Shown here one piece after another: positions 9,201 to 16,770 of a stretch of DNA of 64,000 bases. The translations under genes and the position numbers were made by a program. The stretch is taken from assembly GCF_008801835.1 (NCBI RefSeq), contig NZ_VZOW01000005.1:62001-126000 (forward strand). Reading direction: 5' to 3'. Each line of letters starts with the position of its first letter. The stretch's first letter is position 1. Below the pieces are notes generated by a model that did no database searches, was not told the DNA's origin, and was given only the letters and a program-made list of their open reading frames with translations. The DNA is from Cupriavidus pauculus. GTDB lineage: Bacteria; Pseudomonadota; Gammaproteobacteria; Burkholderiales; Burkholderiaceae.

Positions 9201-9727
9201 ATGGCGAAGGCGGCATCGGCATCCACAATATAGGCAATGTGGTTCTGTTGAAACGCCATCTGCGTAGTGATCGTCGCCGTGGCGATTTGCTGAAGCTGCC
9301 ACAGGCGCTGCGCCGTCGCGTGTCCCCAGGCTTGTTGCGTCGCCGGTGGCACCAGCAGCGCATAGCGTCCGTCTGCCGACAAGAATTTGCCGTTTCGCTG
9401 GATTCCATCGAATACCGCCGCGTCAACCGGTCCGACGCTGTCGGCCTCGAGATAGAACCGCAATGTCAGCGCGGTGCGCCGCAACAGCGACGTCTCCCCC
9501 TGCAATTGAAGCGAAATGGTGCTGACGTACTGCGCCACATGGTTGCGCCTGACATCGAGGTGCCGGGCTGCCGCCAGTCCCGCAAGCAACAGCCCCGACA
9601 CGATGACGATTACGATCAGCAGGCCAACCGTGACGTAGTAGAGGTGCTGCTGCCGTCTCGCGTTGCGGGCAAGCGTCTGGAAGGATTGGGCCAGGGATTC
9701 CTGGGTGCGGTCGAGAATCTGTTGCAT
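6266..9727 (-). CDS. RcsC-like hybrid sensor histidine kinase with C-terminal receiver and Hpt domains
   Basis: Membrane-bound multistep phosphorelay kinase, 1153 aa. Visible order: TM1 (31-53), a large extracytoplasmic sensor region (about 55-340), TM2 (344-364), a PAS-like linker (about 385-505), HisKA with His533 in MSHEIRTPLN, HATPase with Asn646/Asn650 and DSGIGM plus GGTGLGLSI (640-750), a degenerate receiver-like segment (about 765-870) resembling the ABL domain of RcsC, a canonical receiver (910-1025) with Asp962 in TDIHMPVMDG, and an Hpt domain with His1090 (HWAHRSAGAF). In enterobacteria the Hpt step is on RcsD; here it is fused. It starts 15 bp after the RcsB-like regulator gene and forms an operon with it. 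The fimbrial operon nearby is a plausible target. Confidence 0.92.
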   Translation of the reverse strand: MQQILDRTQESLAQSFQTLARNARRQQHLYYVTVGLLIVIVIVSGLLLAGLAAARHLDVRRNHVAQYVSTISLQLQGETSLLRRTALTLRFYLEADSVGPVDAAVFDGIQRNGKFLSADGRYALLVPPATQQAWGHATAQRLWQLQQIATATITTQMAFQQNHIAYIVDADAAFAIILSPTRLPEYVISSLGPGHVSVLRDAIAQSVREHPGQPQQPAWIGPVEDPLLKEQAVTAVLATTTANRRHSAYLAASIPASAFLARLKRPADPAMLLLINPANVPVDVSPPISPGQIQSILSNVPQTPTESLAITRSGLLLVQPLNPGFGSLVYALSFRTLAGSIAAELIAIGGVGVFLIGCIVLVARYWDVHLLRRGHAEAARALESETINHVLVSATPIGLCIVRKRDNQIITSNAVANALLGRAQGASLPAHIADALYAASAAPAQPGQGAIAQVTVPASPGASSHDAPDVAAALRQFLLVTCAPVRYGDEDVLFCAIQDVTAQHRLEDQLRAAREAAEAMMRARSNFFAAMSHEIRTPLNALLGNLELLVRADGMGAQASRLRALQVASDGLRRIVNDILDFSKIDAGEMKLANESFRPLEDLESLSMSYAPMVAERPIRFYVHLSPTLDGAFFGDRTRISQIIGNLLGNAFKFTACGKIVLSAEITVDTEQRTIFVCRVRDSGIGMPPTLVSRVFHPFVQAEPGTSARYGGTGLGLSICARLTELMDGHIGVESVEGVGSAFTISIPLPQAPGEQTAHEPAVRGSQAMVLCQEPESGNIIEAWLQRDGWRTQVFHQIDPALGWLRNNRPHILIVTGEYSLQTVQALRDVHGAQAVWITRNGPEHPRACAPGVFEVTTFDHAALLAAALAALNADDTPTLVDVCELDGATRSSARLDDPDATGRLPGPPRTILVAEDNALNQTLIAEQLETLGWHAIVAGDGRQALAILEEDVADVDVVLTDIHMPVMDGYQLLAAVRALRPDLPVLAYSAVTRDDHAGDWLARGFAGHIAKPASLRSLGTALSEIPVHQLHDEAISMEEHQDVADASPIPASECARYRAILRAHLQHDEPELADIVLRRDAAALGHWAHRSAGAFLIVSEIALVDMCRAVEHLCEASPLQWTDDIATSAAELLDSIRQFSNAHDADDTAATS

Positions 9728-9742
9728 GGCCCGATGGAAGGA

Positions 9743-10390
9743 TCAGATCAGTCCGTTTTCGTAGGCGTAACGAATCAGGTCTGTATTTGTCTGTACGTTG
9801 AGCTTGCGCATGGCTACGGTCTTCTGGCTGGAAATCGTGCTGACTGAGCGACCGAGCTTTTTGGCGATCTCGCTCAGTTGAAACCCCTGCGCATATAGCC
9901 GGATGACTTCCAGTTCGCGAAGCGTCAGCTCGGTGCTGGGCGCGGCCGCCGCCGACGCGTTGTCTAGCACGGCGCGGATCGACGGCGAATAGAAGTGGCC
10001 GTTGCTGACCGTCACATGCACGCAAGCACGAACAATCTCATCGAGTTCGTCCTCCTTGCTGACGAAGGCGCGGGCGCCGAGCTTCATCGCACGCGTGACC
10101 ACACCGGGATTGGTCTGCGCGCTGACAATGACGATACGTGTCTCGGGGTACAGACGCACCAGCCGACGCAGCAGGTTGAAGCCGTCGATCGATGAGTCGC
10201 CATGGCCCATGCTGAAATCGGTCACGGCAACGTCCACCGGAAACTCTGCCAGTGCTCCAACCAGTTCACTACCGTTTGTACATTCGCAAACGACCTGAAA
10301 GCCGGGGGTTCGTTGCAAGCAATCTCTCAGCGCAATGACAACAAGCGGATGATCGTCGGCCAGGGCAACGCGAATGGTTTTTGCAGGCAT
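9743..10390 (-). CDS. RcsB-like response regulator (NarL/FixJ family)
   Basis: Cytoplasmic two-component regulator, 215 aa. The receiver domain (about 5-125) has Asp12/Asp13 in ADDHP, phospho-acceptor Asp58 in VAVTDFSM and the extended insert MGHGDSSIDGFNLL typical of RcsB. The C-terminal LuxR-type helix-turn-helix (about 148-208) contains EIAKKLGRSVSTISSQK and AMRKL, very close to the recognition helix of enterobacterial RcsB, so a related DNA site may be bound. It precedes the hybrid kinase gene by 15 bp and is transcribed with it. ATG at 10388-10390. The assignment to an RcsB-like group is from remembered sequence similarity, not a search. Confidence 0.92.
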   Translation of the reverse strand: MPAKTIRVALADDHPLVVIALRDCLQRTPGFQVVCECTNGSELVGALAEFPVDVAVTDFSMGHGDSSIDGFNLLRRLVRLYPETRIVIVSAQTNPGVVTRAMKLGARAFVSKEDELDEIVRACVHVTVSNGHFYSPSIRAVLDNASAAAAPSTELTLRELEVIRLYAQGFQLSEIAKKLGRSVSTISSQKTVAMRKLNVQTNTDLIRYAYENGLI

Positions 10391-10532
10391 GCCTCAAATT
10401 CCTTTTTTCAGGCAAGCGGCGATATCCGCCGGGGTAACGTCGTGTGAAAGAGTCGTGCTTTCGCGAACATAAGGAAAATACTCCATCGTTAACTGAAAAA
10501 CACACGATTCCACAAAATTCCATTGTGTGCGA

Positions 10533-10919
10533 TCAGAGATTGATGGAATAAGCGGGAACTAGTCTAGGTGGTGGCTGACTCGCTGCAGGAGTGCATATTC
10601 TGTCCGTTTCTGGTGGGGCAACAAAACCTTTTTCCTCGTCTGGTTCCGTATATGGATTGGAAAATTCTGAAGGATTGACGCGAGCAGTTTTGGCGTTAAG
10701 TCGAAGATTACGAAACCTCAAAAATGTCGAACGCCACTTCTGAGGATGAATACCGATGATGAGCGCAAGATTCTGACTAGTTACACAGAGGTGCCGCAAT
10801 CGTATTTCAGCTAATTGCGCGCATCGTTCTTCCGCGCGGATGCGGCCGCTGAGGATCTGCTGCGAAAGACGGGAGACGAGAGGCCAACGGCAGCAAGCGA
10901 AGCTGCGGGTTCCCCACAT
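10533..10919 (-). CDS. Hypothetical protein, possible small DNA-binding protein
   Basis: A 128 aa frame in a visibly AT-richer patch. ATG at 10917-10919 is preceded by CCAGGAGTCGGCGCG, a good ribosome binding site, and the frame lies 54 bp downstream of the next unknown gene on the same strand. The middle part (LRHLCVTSQNLALIIGIHPQ then a basic stretch KWRSTFLRFRNLRLNAK) could be a helix-turn-helix, but I do not recognise a family. Codon use is unlike the GC-rich neighbours, which suggests horizontal acquisition or a non-coding leader. The case for it rests on the ribosome binding site and the unbroken frame only. Confidence 0.4.
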   Translation of the reverse strand: MWGTRSFACCRWPLVSRLSQQILSGRIRAEERCAQLAEIRLRHLCVTSQNLALIIGIHPQKWRSTFLRFRNLRLNAKTARVNPSEFSNPYTEPDEEKGFVAPPETDRICTPAASQPPPRLVPAYSINL

Positions 10920-10973
10920 CGCGCCGACTCCTGGCGGCGCCCTGTGACGGAGCGGCCAACTTGGCCTGTCGAA

Positions 10974-11909
10974 TCAATGCGGAGGCGCCTCCAGGATTTG
11001 GGCCTGATTGGCGATGGCGTCGGTCAGCCCGCAATACTGCGGCAGTAATCGGCTGGCGCGTTCGACGAAGCCCTTGCACCGCTGCGACTGGACTGGCGCG
11101 CCAGTCTGCACGAGAACCGCGGCGGGATGCGCGAGTGCCGCATGTTGCGACAGCCAGTCGGGTGTTCGCGTCACGCCGCGTTGACGCAGCAGCATCAACA
11201 GTTCCACTGGAATTGCCTGTTCTAGAGGGTGATCGAAGTCAAAGAGCGACTCGTCTGTGTCGAGCCGGCACTGAAACAGGTGTCGCTCCGCCAGCTCCTT
11301 GGCAAGCGGACCAAATACGTTGTCATCTGCTTGCCAGCTATCGACGATCTGGCCCAGCAGGGCGTCGCTTTTCTGAAAGGCCGGCTGCGGCACGGGGACG
11401 TCGAGCGCCTTCCCGGCCACGGCGATGATCATCCCGGTCATGCCGCTGAGCGCGATCATGTCCGTGGGGTCGCTGTCGACGCCGAACCACGACCGCAGGA
11501 CAAACGCGGCGAGATCGTTCCACCCCAGCGCCAGCAGCATGGCGATCTGCAGTGACATATCGCGTTCGTAGGTCTGACGCCGGACCGGTCCGCTCCACTG
11601 TTCCTTGTGAATGGCTAGCGCATGCGTGGCCGCCACGGATTCCACCACGCCAAGCTGCAGAGATAGCCAGTTGGTGGACGAACAAGTGGTGCCGCTGTCG
11701 AGCTCGATGGCGCGCCATTGGCGCAGCCTTCCCAGCCAGAACATCGCCCGCGCCGCTCGCGGAAGCGGTACGGCATTTGGAGCGGCCAGAAATTCGGTCA
11801 GCGTTTCGCGGTACATGCCATGCAGAGCATTGGCCTGGGCTTGTGCGGTATGAAGGATGGTTTTCCTTCTTTGTTCGGACTCCGGTTCGTTTGTGGATCT
11901 GTTGCGCAT
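10974..11909 (-). CDS. Hypothetical protein of unknown function
   Basis: About 311 aa, probably cytoplasmic, with no clear signal peptide or membrane helix. It is rich in Ala, Leu and Trp and looks largely alpha-helical (e.g. RAMFWLGRLRQWRAIEL, MLLALGWNDLAAFVLRSWFG). I recognise no domain. The start is unclear: ATG at 11907-11909 (MRNRSTNEPE) is chosen; GTG at 11949-11951 would add 14 residues; neither has a strong ribosome binding site. It lies between the Rcs-like regulators and the divergent fimbrial operon, upstream of the small unknown gene at 10533, so it may be an accessory component of that region. Confidence 0.6.
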   Translation of the reverse strand: MRNRSTNEPESEQRRKTILHTAQAQANALHGMYRETLTEFLAAPNAVPLPRAARAMFWLGRLRQWRAIELDSGTTCSSTNWLSLQLGVVESVAATHALAIHKEQWSGPVRRQTYERDMSLQIAMLLALGWNDLAAFVLRSWFGVDSDPTDMIALSGMTGMIIAVAGKALDVPVPQPAFQKSDALLGQIVDSWQADDNVFGPLAKELAERHLFQCRLDTDESLFDFDHPLEQAIPVELLMLLRQRGVTRTPDWLSQHAALAHPAAVLVQTGAPVQSQRCKGFVERASRLLPQYCGLTDAIANQAQILEAPPH

Positions 11910-12189
11910 TGAGAAGATGCCCGTGAAGAGTTTTGAGGTGAATAACGACACTAAGGTTGGGTATGAACAGGGTCCATCGCAATTTACCGAAACTTGTGGA
12001 GTTTTTCGGAACGTCTACTACGATTCGTCACAAGACCATGGTCATGGAATTTATAAGCCAGAAAATTAAGTGATTTTTGAGAAAATTACTATTCAGGCGC
12101 TGTAATTGTCAGGTGCAAACTTCGCTGCGATTCTAATGTTAGGGTCGTAATTGAATAATCTTTTTTAGGTGGATATAAGGGTGAAGACG
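11910..12189. other. AT-rich divergent intergenic region upstream of the fimbrial operon
   Basis: This stretch between the unknown 311 aa gene and the fimbrial chaperone gene is clearly AT-richer than the rest of the window and contains runs such as TTTTTT at 12161-12166. It must carry the fimbrial promoter. An RcsB-box-like element is at 12150-12163. A short plus-strand frame here lacks a ribosome binding site and is not called. Confidence 0.5.
12150..12163 (-). promoter_or_regulatory. RcsB-box-like sequence upstream of fimbrial chaperone gene
   Basis: On the minus strand this reads AAAGATTATTCAAT, matching 10 of 14 positions of the enterobacterial RcsB box as I recall it (TAAGAATATTCTTA-like). 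It lies about 27 bp upstream of the chaperone start and the adjacent regulator has a strongly RcsB-like recognition helix. The match is imperfect in AT-rich DNA, so it is only a candidate operator. Confidence 0.3.
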
Positions 12190-12915
12190 ATGAGAGATAT
12201 CTCCATGTTCAGAATTCGCTCGCTGGCGCTTGCGTTGAGCGCGATGACGGTCTCGCCGCTCGCGCTTTCCACGGGGATGGTGCCGGAGACATCGGTGGTG
12301 TTGGTCAACGAGGCCGACGGCGAGGCGACCATGAACGTGAAGAACAGCGAGTCCTCGCCACAATTGCTCTATACCTCGATCAACCACATCGAGGAAGACA
12401 AGGAGGACCTTGTGGTGGTGACGCCGCCAGTCACGCGCGTGGAGGGCAACGATACGCAGGTCGTGCGCTTTATCCTGCGTAACAAGACGCCGCTGAAGAC
12501 CGAGCGTCTCGCGCGGGCGGTGTTCGAAGGCATTCCGCCCAAGGACGACAAGGCAGGGGAGGCGCGCGTGACGATGACCGTGCGCCAGGATCTTCCGCTG
12601 GTGATTCATCCCAAGGGTCTGCCGATCGAGCGCGAGCCCTGGAAGCGATTGCGGATCAGCGTGAGCGGCGATGAACTGATCGTCGAAAACCCAAGCCCCT
12701 ATGTCATTCGGCTGGCGCAATCGGTGCAGTTCCAGCCGGGGCAGGAAGCCGCGGAGCTGCCCCGTCCCTACGTGCTGCCGGAAACAACTGTCAAGGTGCC
12801 GTTGAGCAAGGTCCCGGGCCAGCCAGTTTCGGTGCGCCTGTACCCGGCAACGCTTTACGGGTTCGCAGTCGACAGCTTCGATGCGCCGATTTCGCCGGAA
12901 CGCACATCGAAGTGA
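12190..12915 (+). CDS. Fimbrial periplasmic chaperone (PapD-like)
   Basis: Periplasmic chaperone of a chaperone-usher pilus system, 241 aa. It caps nascent subunits by donor-strand complementation and hands them to the usher. A signal peptide ends near SPLALSTG. The N-terminal Ig-like domain contains NVKNSESSPQLLYTSI and the G1-like strand TQVVRFILRNKTPLKTERLA, followed by VFEGIPPK, a family signature; the second Ig-like domain includes the segment LIVENPSPYVIRLA. ATG 12190 is preceded by AAGGGTGAAGACG; GTG at 12169 or 12181 in the same frame would add 3-7 residues. First gene of the operon; the usher gene starts 10 bp downstream. No major pilin gene precedes it. Confidence 0.88.
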   Translation: MRDISMFRIRSLALALSAMTVSPLALSTGMVPETSVVLVNEADGEATMNVKNSESSPQLLYTSINHIEEDKEDLVVVTPPVTRVEGNDTQVVRFILRNKTPLKTERLARAVFEGIPPKDDKAGEARVTMTVRQDLPLVIHPKGLPIEREPWKRLRISVSGDELIVENPSPYVIRLAQSVQFQPGQEAAELPRPYVLPETTVKVPLSKVPGQPVSVRLYPATLYGFAVDSFDAPISPERTSK

Positions 12916-12925
12916 TGCAGTACCA

Positions 12926-15676
12926 ATGGAGCAACTTGATAAGAAGGAAATCCGGCGCCGCCCACGCGGCGCAATCGGAAGATTGGGGTTGTGCAATACC
13001 GCGCTGCAGTTGGCCTTGCTTGCGTTTGGCCTAGCAAGGATTTTCGTGTTGGACGCGGTAGCGCAAACGATGCCGGCAGGCCCGGAGGAGGTGCGCGAGG
13101 CGGCGGACGTCGGAGCAAAGAGCGCCCCGGTCCGCCCCGGTTCGCAACGAGGGGATATTTCAGAAGTCGAACAGGCTGCGTCTGCCGCACCGGCTGAACG
13201 GGCTGCGCCGGCTGAACCGACCGAACCTACCGAATCGACAAAAACTACAGAACCGGCCGAACCCACCGCAGCGGTTGCACCGAAGGGTTTCGACCTCGAC
13301 ATGATGAAATCGCGCGGCATTGATCCGCGCATCGCCGACTATTTCATGCACGGTGCGCGCTTTACGCCAGGCATGTCGCTGGTGACATTCAAGGTCAACG
13401 GGAAGTCAAAGGGATCCGGCATGGCGCGATTCGACGACGAGGGGCAACTCTGTTTCGACGCCCGGCTTGTGGCCAGGCTCGGCCTTCGGATGCCAGGCGA
13501 CGACGCCGTCGATCGCAAATCTGCATCGCCGCAAGCACCTGCCCCGGATGCGGCGGGGTCGTGCCTGGACTTCAAGGGCGCGTGGCCAGCCACGGTGATC
13601 ACGCTGAAGCCGAGCAGCTCTGCAGTCGATCTGCTCGTTCCGACCGATGCGCTACGGATCGACGCCGTCGATCAAGTCGATTACACGACGGGGGGCGTGG
13701 CAGCGCTGCTCAACTACGATCTGCTGGCGACGGGCAGCCGCTTCGAGGGCGGCAGCACGCGCTATTTTTCCGCGGCCAACGAATTTGGGTTCAATGCGGG
13801 CGACTGGATCGTTCGCAATCGCAACACCTATAGCAATGACGGCAATACGTCGAATTTTTCGCATCTCTACGCCTATGCGCAACGGACGTTCGTCGAGCGG
13901 GAATCCGTGTTTCAGGCAGGCGAGATCAATGTGGGGAATTCGATCTTTCCTGGCCCGGCCATCACTGGTGCGCAGTGGATTCCCGAACTGGCGCTGAAGC
14001 GCAGCACGGGTAACGGCACGAGTATCGATGGCATCGCACAGACGCAGGCTCGCGTGGAGGTCCGCCAGGCCGGCGCGTTGATCTACAACACCATGGTCCC
14101 GCCGGGGCCGTTCACGTTGAGCAATGTGCCGCTGCTGAACGGCAGCAATGACGTCGAAGTCACGGTCATCGAGGCGAACGGGGCGGCACGGAAGTTCGTT
14201 GTGCCTGCGGCGCAATTGAATGCTGGCTCGCTCGGGATCGCCCCGGGTTATTCGTTTGCCGTCGGCAAGCTACGACAACTCGGTGACGAAACGCCGGTCA
14301 AGCCCTGGATGGCCACGGGCACCGGGACGTGGCGTGCGGGCAAGAACGTGGGGTTGACCGGCGGCCTGATGTTCGGCACTCAATACCAGAGTGTGGGCGC
14401 AGGCGCCGATGCTAGAGTGTTCAAGAACTCGACTAATGTCAGCCTTCGCGGGCTGTTTTCCAATGCGACGCGACAGGGCGAGCGCGGCGCACAGCTGACG
14501 GGTTCGCTTTCGTCGACGATCGGTAATGGATTCAGCGTCAATGCCTCGGCGACGCAACAGACGGAAGGCTACCGGTCGCTGACCGATACCACGCAGGAGA
14601 CCACCTCCGCGTGGGTCGACAACCATTATCGCAGCCAGTATTCGGCCGGCATTTCCTGGAGTCAGCAACTGCTGGGCGGCGTCACGATCAGCTATAGCCG
14701 GTCCACGCTTTTTACCAACGTTGTGACGCAGCGTGTGACCGCCTCGTGGGGCAAGTCGTTCAAATACGCCACTGTATCGATCAACGCGGAGAAATCCCTG
14801 GGCGGTGACGGGGAAAACAATGGCAATTCGATCTACGCCAGCGTGTCGATTCCGCTTGGCCGCCGCAGCGTGCGCGGCTATGTCAACCGGGTTCAGGGCG
14901 AAACCCGGATCGGCGCAACGTATAACGAAGCGGTCAACGATGGCTTCAGCTATAGCGTCAATGCGGAGGGGCGGCCTTCCGAGGGATCTGCTGCGGCATC
15001 GGCCACTGCGTCGATGACGCCTTACTACACGCATCTCAACCTTGGCGTCTCTCAATATGGCAGCTCTAGTACGTCCTATAACGTCGGCATGAATGGCGGC
15101 CTTGTCGCGCACAAGCACGGGGTGACCTTCTCGCCCTACGCTGTGGGGGATACGTTTGGCATCGCGTCGCTCGGCGATGTGCAAGGCATCAAGATTTCCA
15201 CGCCGCAAGGCCCCGTGTGGACCGATCCTTGGGGGCAAGCGGTGATTTCGAACGAACCCGCGTACACGTCGAGCCGGGTGGAGGTCGCCACAAAGTCATT
15301 GCCGCGCAATATCGATATCACCAACGCCTTCCGCCAAATCAATCCTGGCCGAGGATCGGTCACTTACGTCGATTTCGATGTCGTCAAGGTAAGGCGCCTG
15401 CTATTGCACGCAGTCGATACGGAAGGCAAGCCTCTGCCGCGCAACGCCACGGTTACCGATGCATCCGGCACCTTCCTGACGACCGTTCTTAACGACGGCA
15501 CCATTTTCTTGCCCAATACACAGGCGGCGGCCGGAATGAAAGTGCAAAGCCTTGACGGCAAATCGTGTGTACTTGATTTCGCGCTGCCGGAGGTCCAGGA
15601 CCTGAATGCCTATTTCGACGAGGCCAATGCCGTTTGCAGACCGGCTGACCCATCCAAGCAAGGAGCGACCAAGTGA
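12926..15676 (+). CDS. Fimbrial outer membrane usher protein with long Pro/Thr/Glu-rich N-terminal extension
   Basis: Outer-membrane pore and assembly platform for the pilus, 916 aa. After an N-terminal hydrophobic segment (about 16-46) comes an unusual 70-residue extension including a PTE-rich run (about 88-118), then the usher N-domain (from about 121, FDLDMMKSRGIDPRIADYF). The middle part shows usher motifs RVEVRQAGALIYNTMVPPGPF and LLNGSNDVEVTVIEANGA, the beta-barrel, and a C-terminal domain with FDVVKVRRLLLHAVDTEGKPLP and a Cys (SLDGKSCVLDF). It overlaps the next gene by 4 bp. ATG 12926 is the first good start after the chaperone stop. The extension is unlike standard PapC-type ushers. 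Confidence 0.9.
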   Translation: MEQLDKKEIRRRPRGAIGRLGLCNTALQLALLAFGLARIFVLDAVAQTMPAGPEEVREAADVGAKSAPVRPGSQRGDISEVEQAASAAPAERAAPAEPTEPTESTKTTEPAEPTAAVAPKGFDLDMMKSRGIDPRIADYFMHGARFTPGMSLVTFKVNGKSKGSGMARFDDEGQLCFDARLVARLGLRMPGDDAVDRKSASPQAPAPDAAGSCLDFKGAWPATVITLKPSSSAVDLLVPTDALRIDAVDQVDYTTGGVAALLNYDLLATGSRFEGGSTRYFSAANEFGFNAGDWIVRNRNTYSNDGNTSNFSHLYAYAQRTFVERESVFQAGEINVGNSIFPGPAITGAQWIPELALKRSTGNGTSIDGIAQTQARVEVRQAGALIYNTMVPPGPFTLSNVPLLNGSNDVEVTVIEANGAARKFVVPAAQLNAGSLGIAPGYSFAVGKLRQLGDETPVKPWMATGTGTWRAGKNVGLTGGLMFGTQYQSVGAGADARVFKNSTNVSLRGLFSNATRQGERGAQLTGSLSSTIGNGFSVNASATQQTEGYRSLTDTTQETTSAWVDNHYRSQYSAGISWSQQLLGGVTISYSRSTLFTNVVTQRVTASWGKSFKYATVSINAEKSLGGDGENNGNSIYASVSIPLGRRSVRGYVNRVQGETRIGATYNEAVNDGFSYSVNAEGRPSEGSAAASATASMTPYYTHLNLGVSQYGSSSTSYNVGMNGGLVAHKHGVTFSPYAVGDTFGIASLGDVQGIKISTPQGPVWTDPWGQAVISNEPAYTSSRVEVATKSLPRNIDITNAFRQINPGRGSVTYVDFDVVKVRRLLLHAVDTEGKPLPRNATVTDASGTFLTTVLNDGTIFLPNTQAAAGMKVQSLDGKSCVLDFALPEVQDLNAYFDEANAVCRPADPSKQGATK

Positions 15677-16293
15677 TCGCCATGCGCAAGCCCGCGCGCC
15701 GCGGAGTGAAATGCTGGTGCTGTTGCGGCCTTCTGCTTCCTGTCATCGCCCTGGCGCAGGCGCCGGTGCCGACCGTGCACGGTGCGCCGTCGCCGGAGCC
15801 GCCTCCCGTGCAAGATTGCCAAATCATCGTCAGCGAACCTGAACTCGATTATGGTGCGGTGACGCGCTATGCGCTCCGGGAAGATCCGGCGTCGCACAAT
15901 CTGCTTCTGGGCAAGCGCCAAGTCATTCTGAACGTGAGTTGCGTGAGCGCGGTAAAAATCGGCGTGAGCTTTCGTGGTCCGTCCGTTGGCGCCGATTACC
16001 TGTTTGGTACGCAAGGCCGGGTCGTCATGCGCGTAATCGATGCGCAACTTGATGGACGCAGCGTCAACCTTGGATCGGCCAACGTGGCAGGCATGATGCC
16101 GGTTTCGAGCGCCGCCAGCGTGCAGTTCGTGCCGGGGCAGGTCGTCGTGCCCGTCGAAAATGGTCAACCGGCCACAGGGACGCGGTTTTCGGCAACGGTG
16201 GAAATGGATCCGTCGCTGCCGATAGACGCCGCGCGCGTGCGGGGTAGATCGACGGTGGAAACTGTCGGCACATTCGAAGTGGTGTGGCGCTAG
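15673..16293 (+). CDS. Fimbrial subunit-like protein (possibly DUF1120 family)
   Basis: Secreted pilus subunit or tip protein, 206 aa. It has a Cys-rich signal region (MRKPARRGVKCWCCCGLLLP, cleavage near ALAQA), a Pro-rich spacer, then a pilin-type fold with the typical Cys pair in QDCQIIV and ILNVSCVS, and the C-terminal beta strand GTFEVVW expected for usher delivery. GTG at 15673 overlaps the usher stop (GTGA) and follows AAGGAGCGACCAA with ideal spacing, so it is preferred to ATG 15682; translation is probably coupled. It is the only subunit-like gene in the operon. The DUF1120 assignment is tentative. Confidence 0.75.
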   Translation: MIAMRKPARRGVKCWCCCGLLLPVIALAQAPVPTVHGAPSPEPPPVQDCQIIVSEPELDYGAVTRYALREDPASHNLLLGKRQVILNVSCVSAVKIGVSFRGPSVGADYLFGTQGRVVMRVIDAQLDGRSVNLGSANVAGMMPVSSAASVQFVPGQVVVPVENGQPATGTRFSATVEMDPSLPIDAARVRGRSTVETVGTFEVVWR

Positions 16294-16484
16294 CGCTTCA
16301 CCCGCACCTATGGCAGGCGGCCCAGTGTTAGCTTCGGGCCACGATATATACGCGCACTTCAGGGTCATTTCGCACTGCATCACACAGCGCGACGAATGAT
16401 GGCATGCTGTCGATGCCGTGCGCAGCGGGCAGGATCACGTTGCGGTCACGGCCGCCTGTACGACCCCCGGAATGGAGGTGTGCC

Positions 16485-16736
16485 ATGCCAACGCGCCAAT
16501 TTGCCGATTTCCCCGCCAACGAAAAACAGGAACTCGAGGCCGTGTTCCAACATCTTGGCCTCGCGCTCGATGAATTCGAAATCTCGGATACCAACGGTAC
16601 ATCCGCGCGCCAAGTGACGGTACGACGTCAGCGCACGGGTGCGGAGAGCGTCTATGACGCCAGCCCGGGCGCCGCGTGGGTCGAGGAAATTGAAAGCGAT
16701 CTCGAATGCGGGCTGTTCGGTCGGGTGTCGGCGTAA
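16485..16736 (+). CDS. Small hypothetical protein
   Basis: An 83 aa cytoplasmic protein starting MPTRQFADFP, preceded by AATGGAGGTGTGCC, a good ribosome binding site. The sequence is acidic and soluble, with the segment LDEFEISDTNGTSARQVTVRRQRTG and an Asp/Glu-rich end (WVEEIESDLECGLFG). No family is recognised. It is convergent with the BLUF gene 34 bp away and follows the fimbrial operon after 191 bp. Confidence 0.65.
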   Translation: MPTRQFADFPANEKQELEAVFQHLGLALDEFEISDTNGTSARQVTVRRQRTGAESVYDASPGAAWVEEIESDLECGLFGRVSA

Positions 16737-16770
16737 CGGTTTAGGTATCGACGACGCCATATCGACGCGG

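Noticed and set aside
10807..11079. Alternative 90-codon minus-strand frame overlapping the 128 aa unknown gene
   Set aside because: It crosses the end of the 311 aa gene, lacks a good start site and is Arg-rich like other shadows.
11857..12069. A 70-codon plus-strand frame in the AT-rich gap before the fimbrial operon
   Set aside because: It overlaps the divergent 311 aa gene's start, lacks a ribosome binding site and shows no pilin or other family features.
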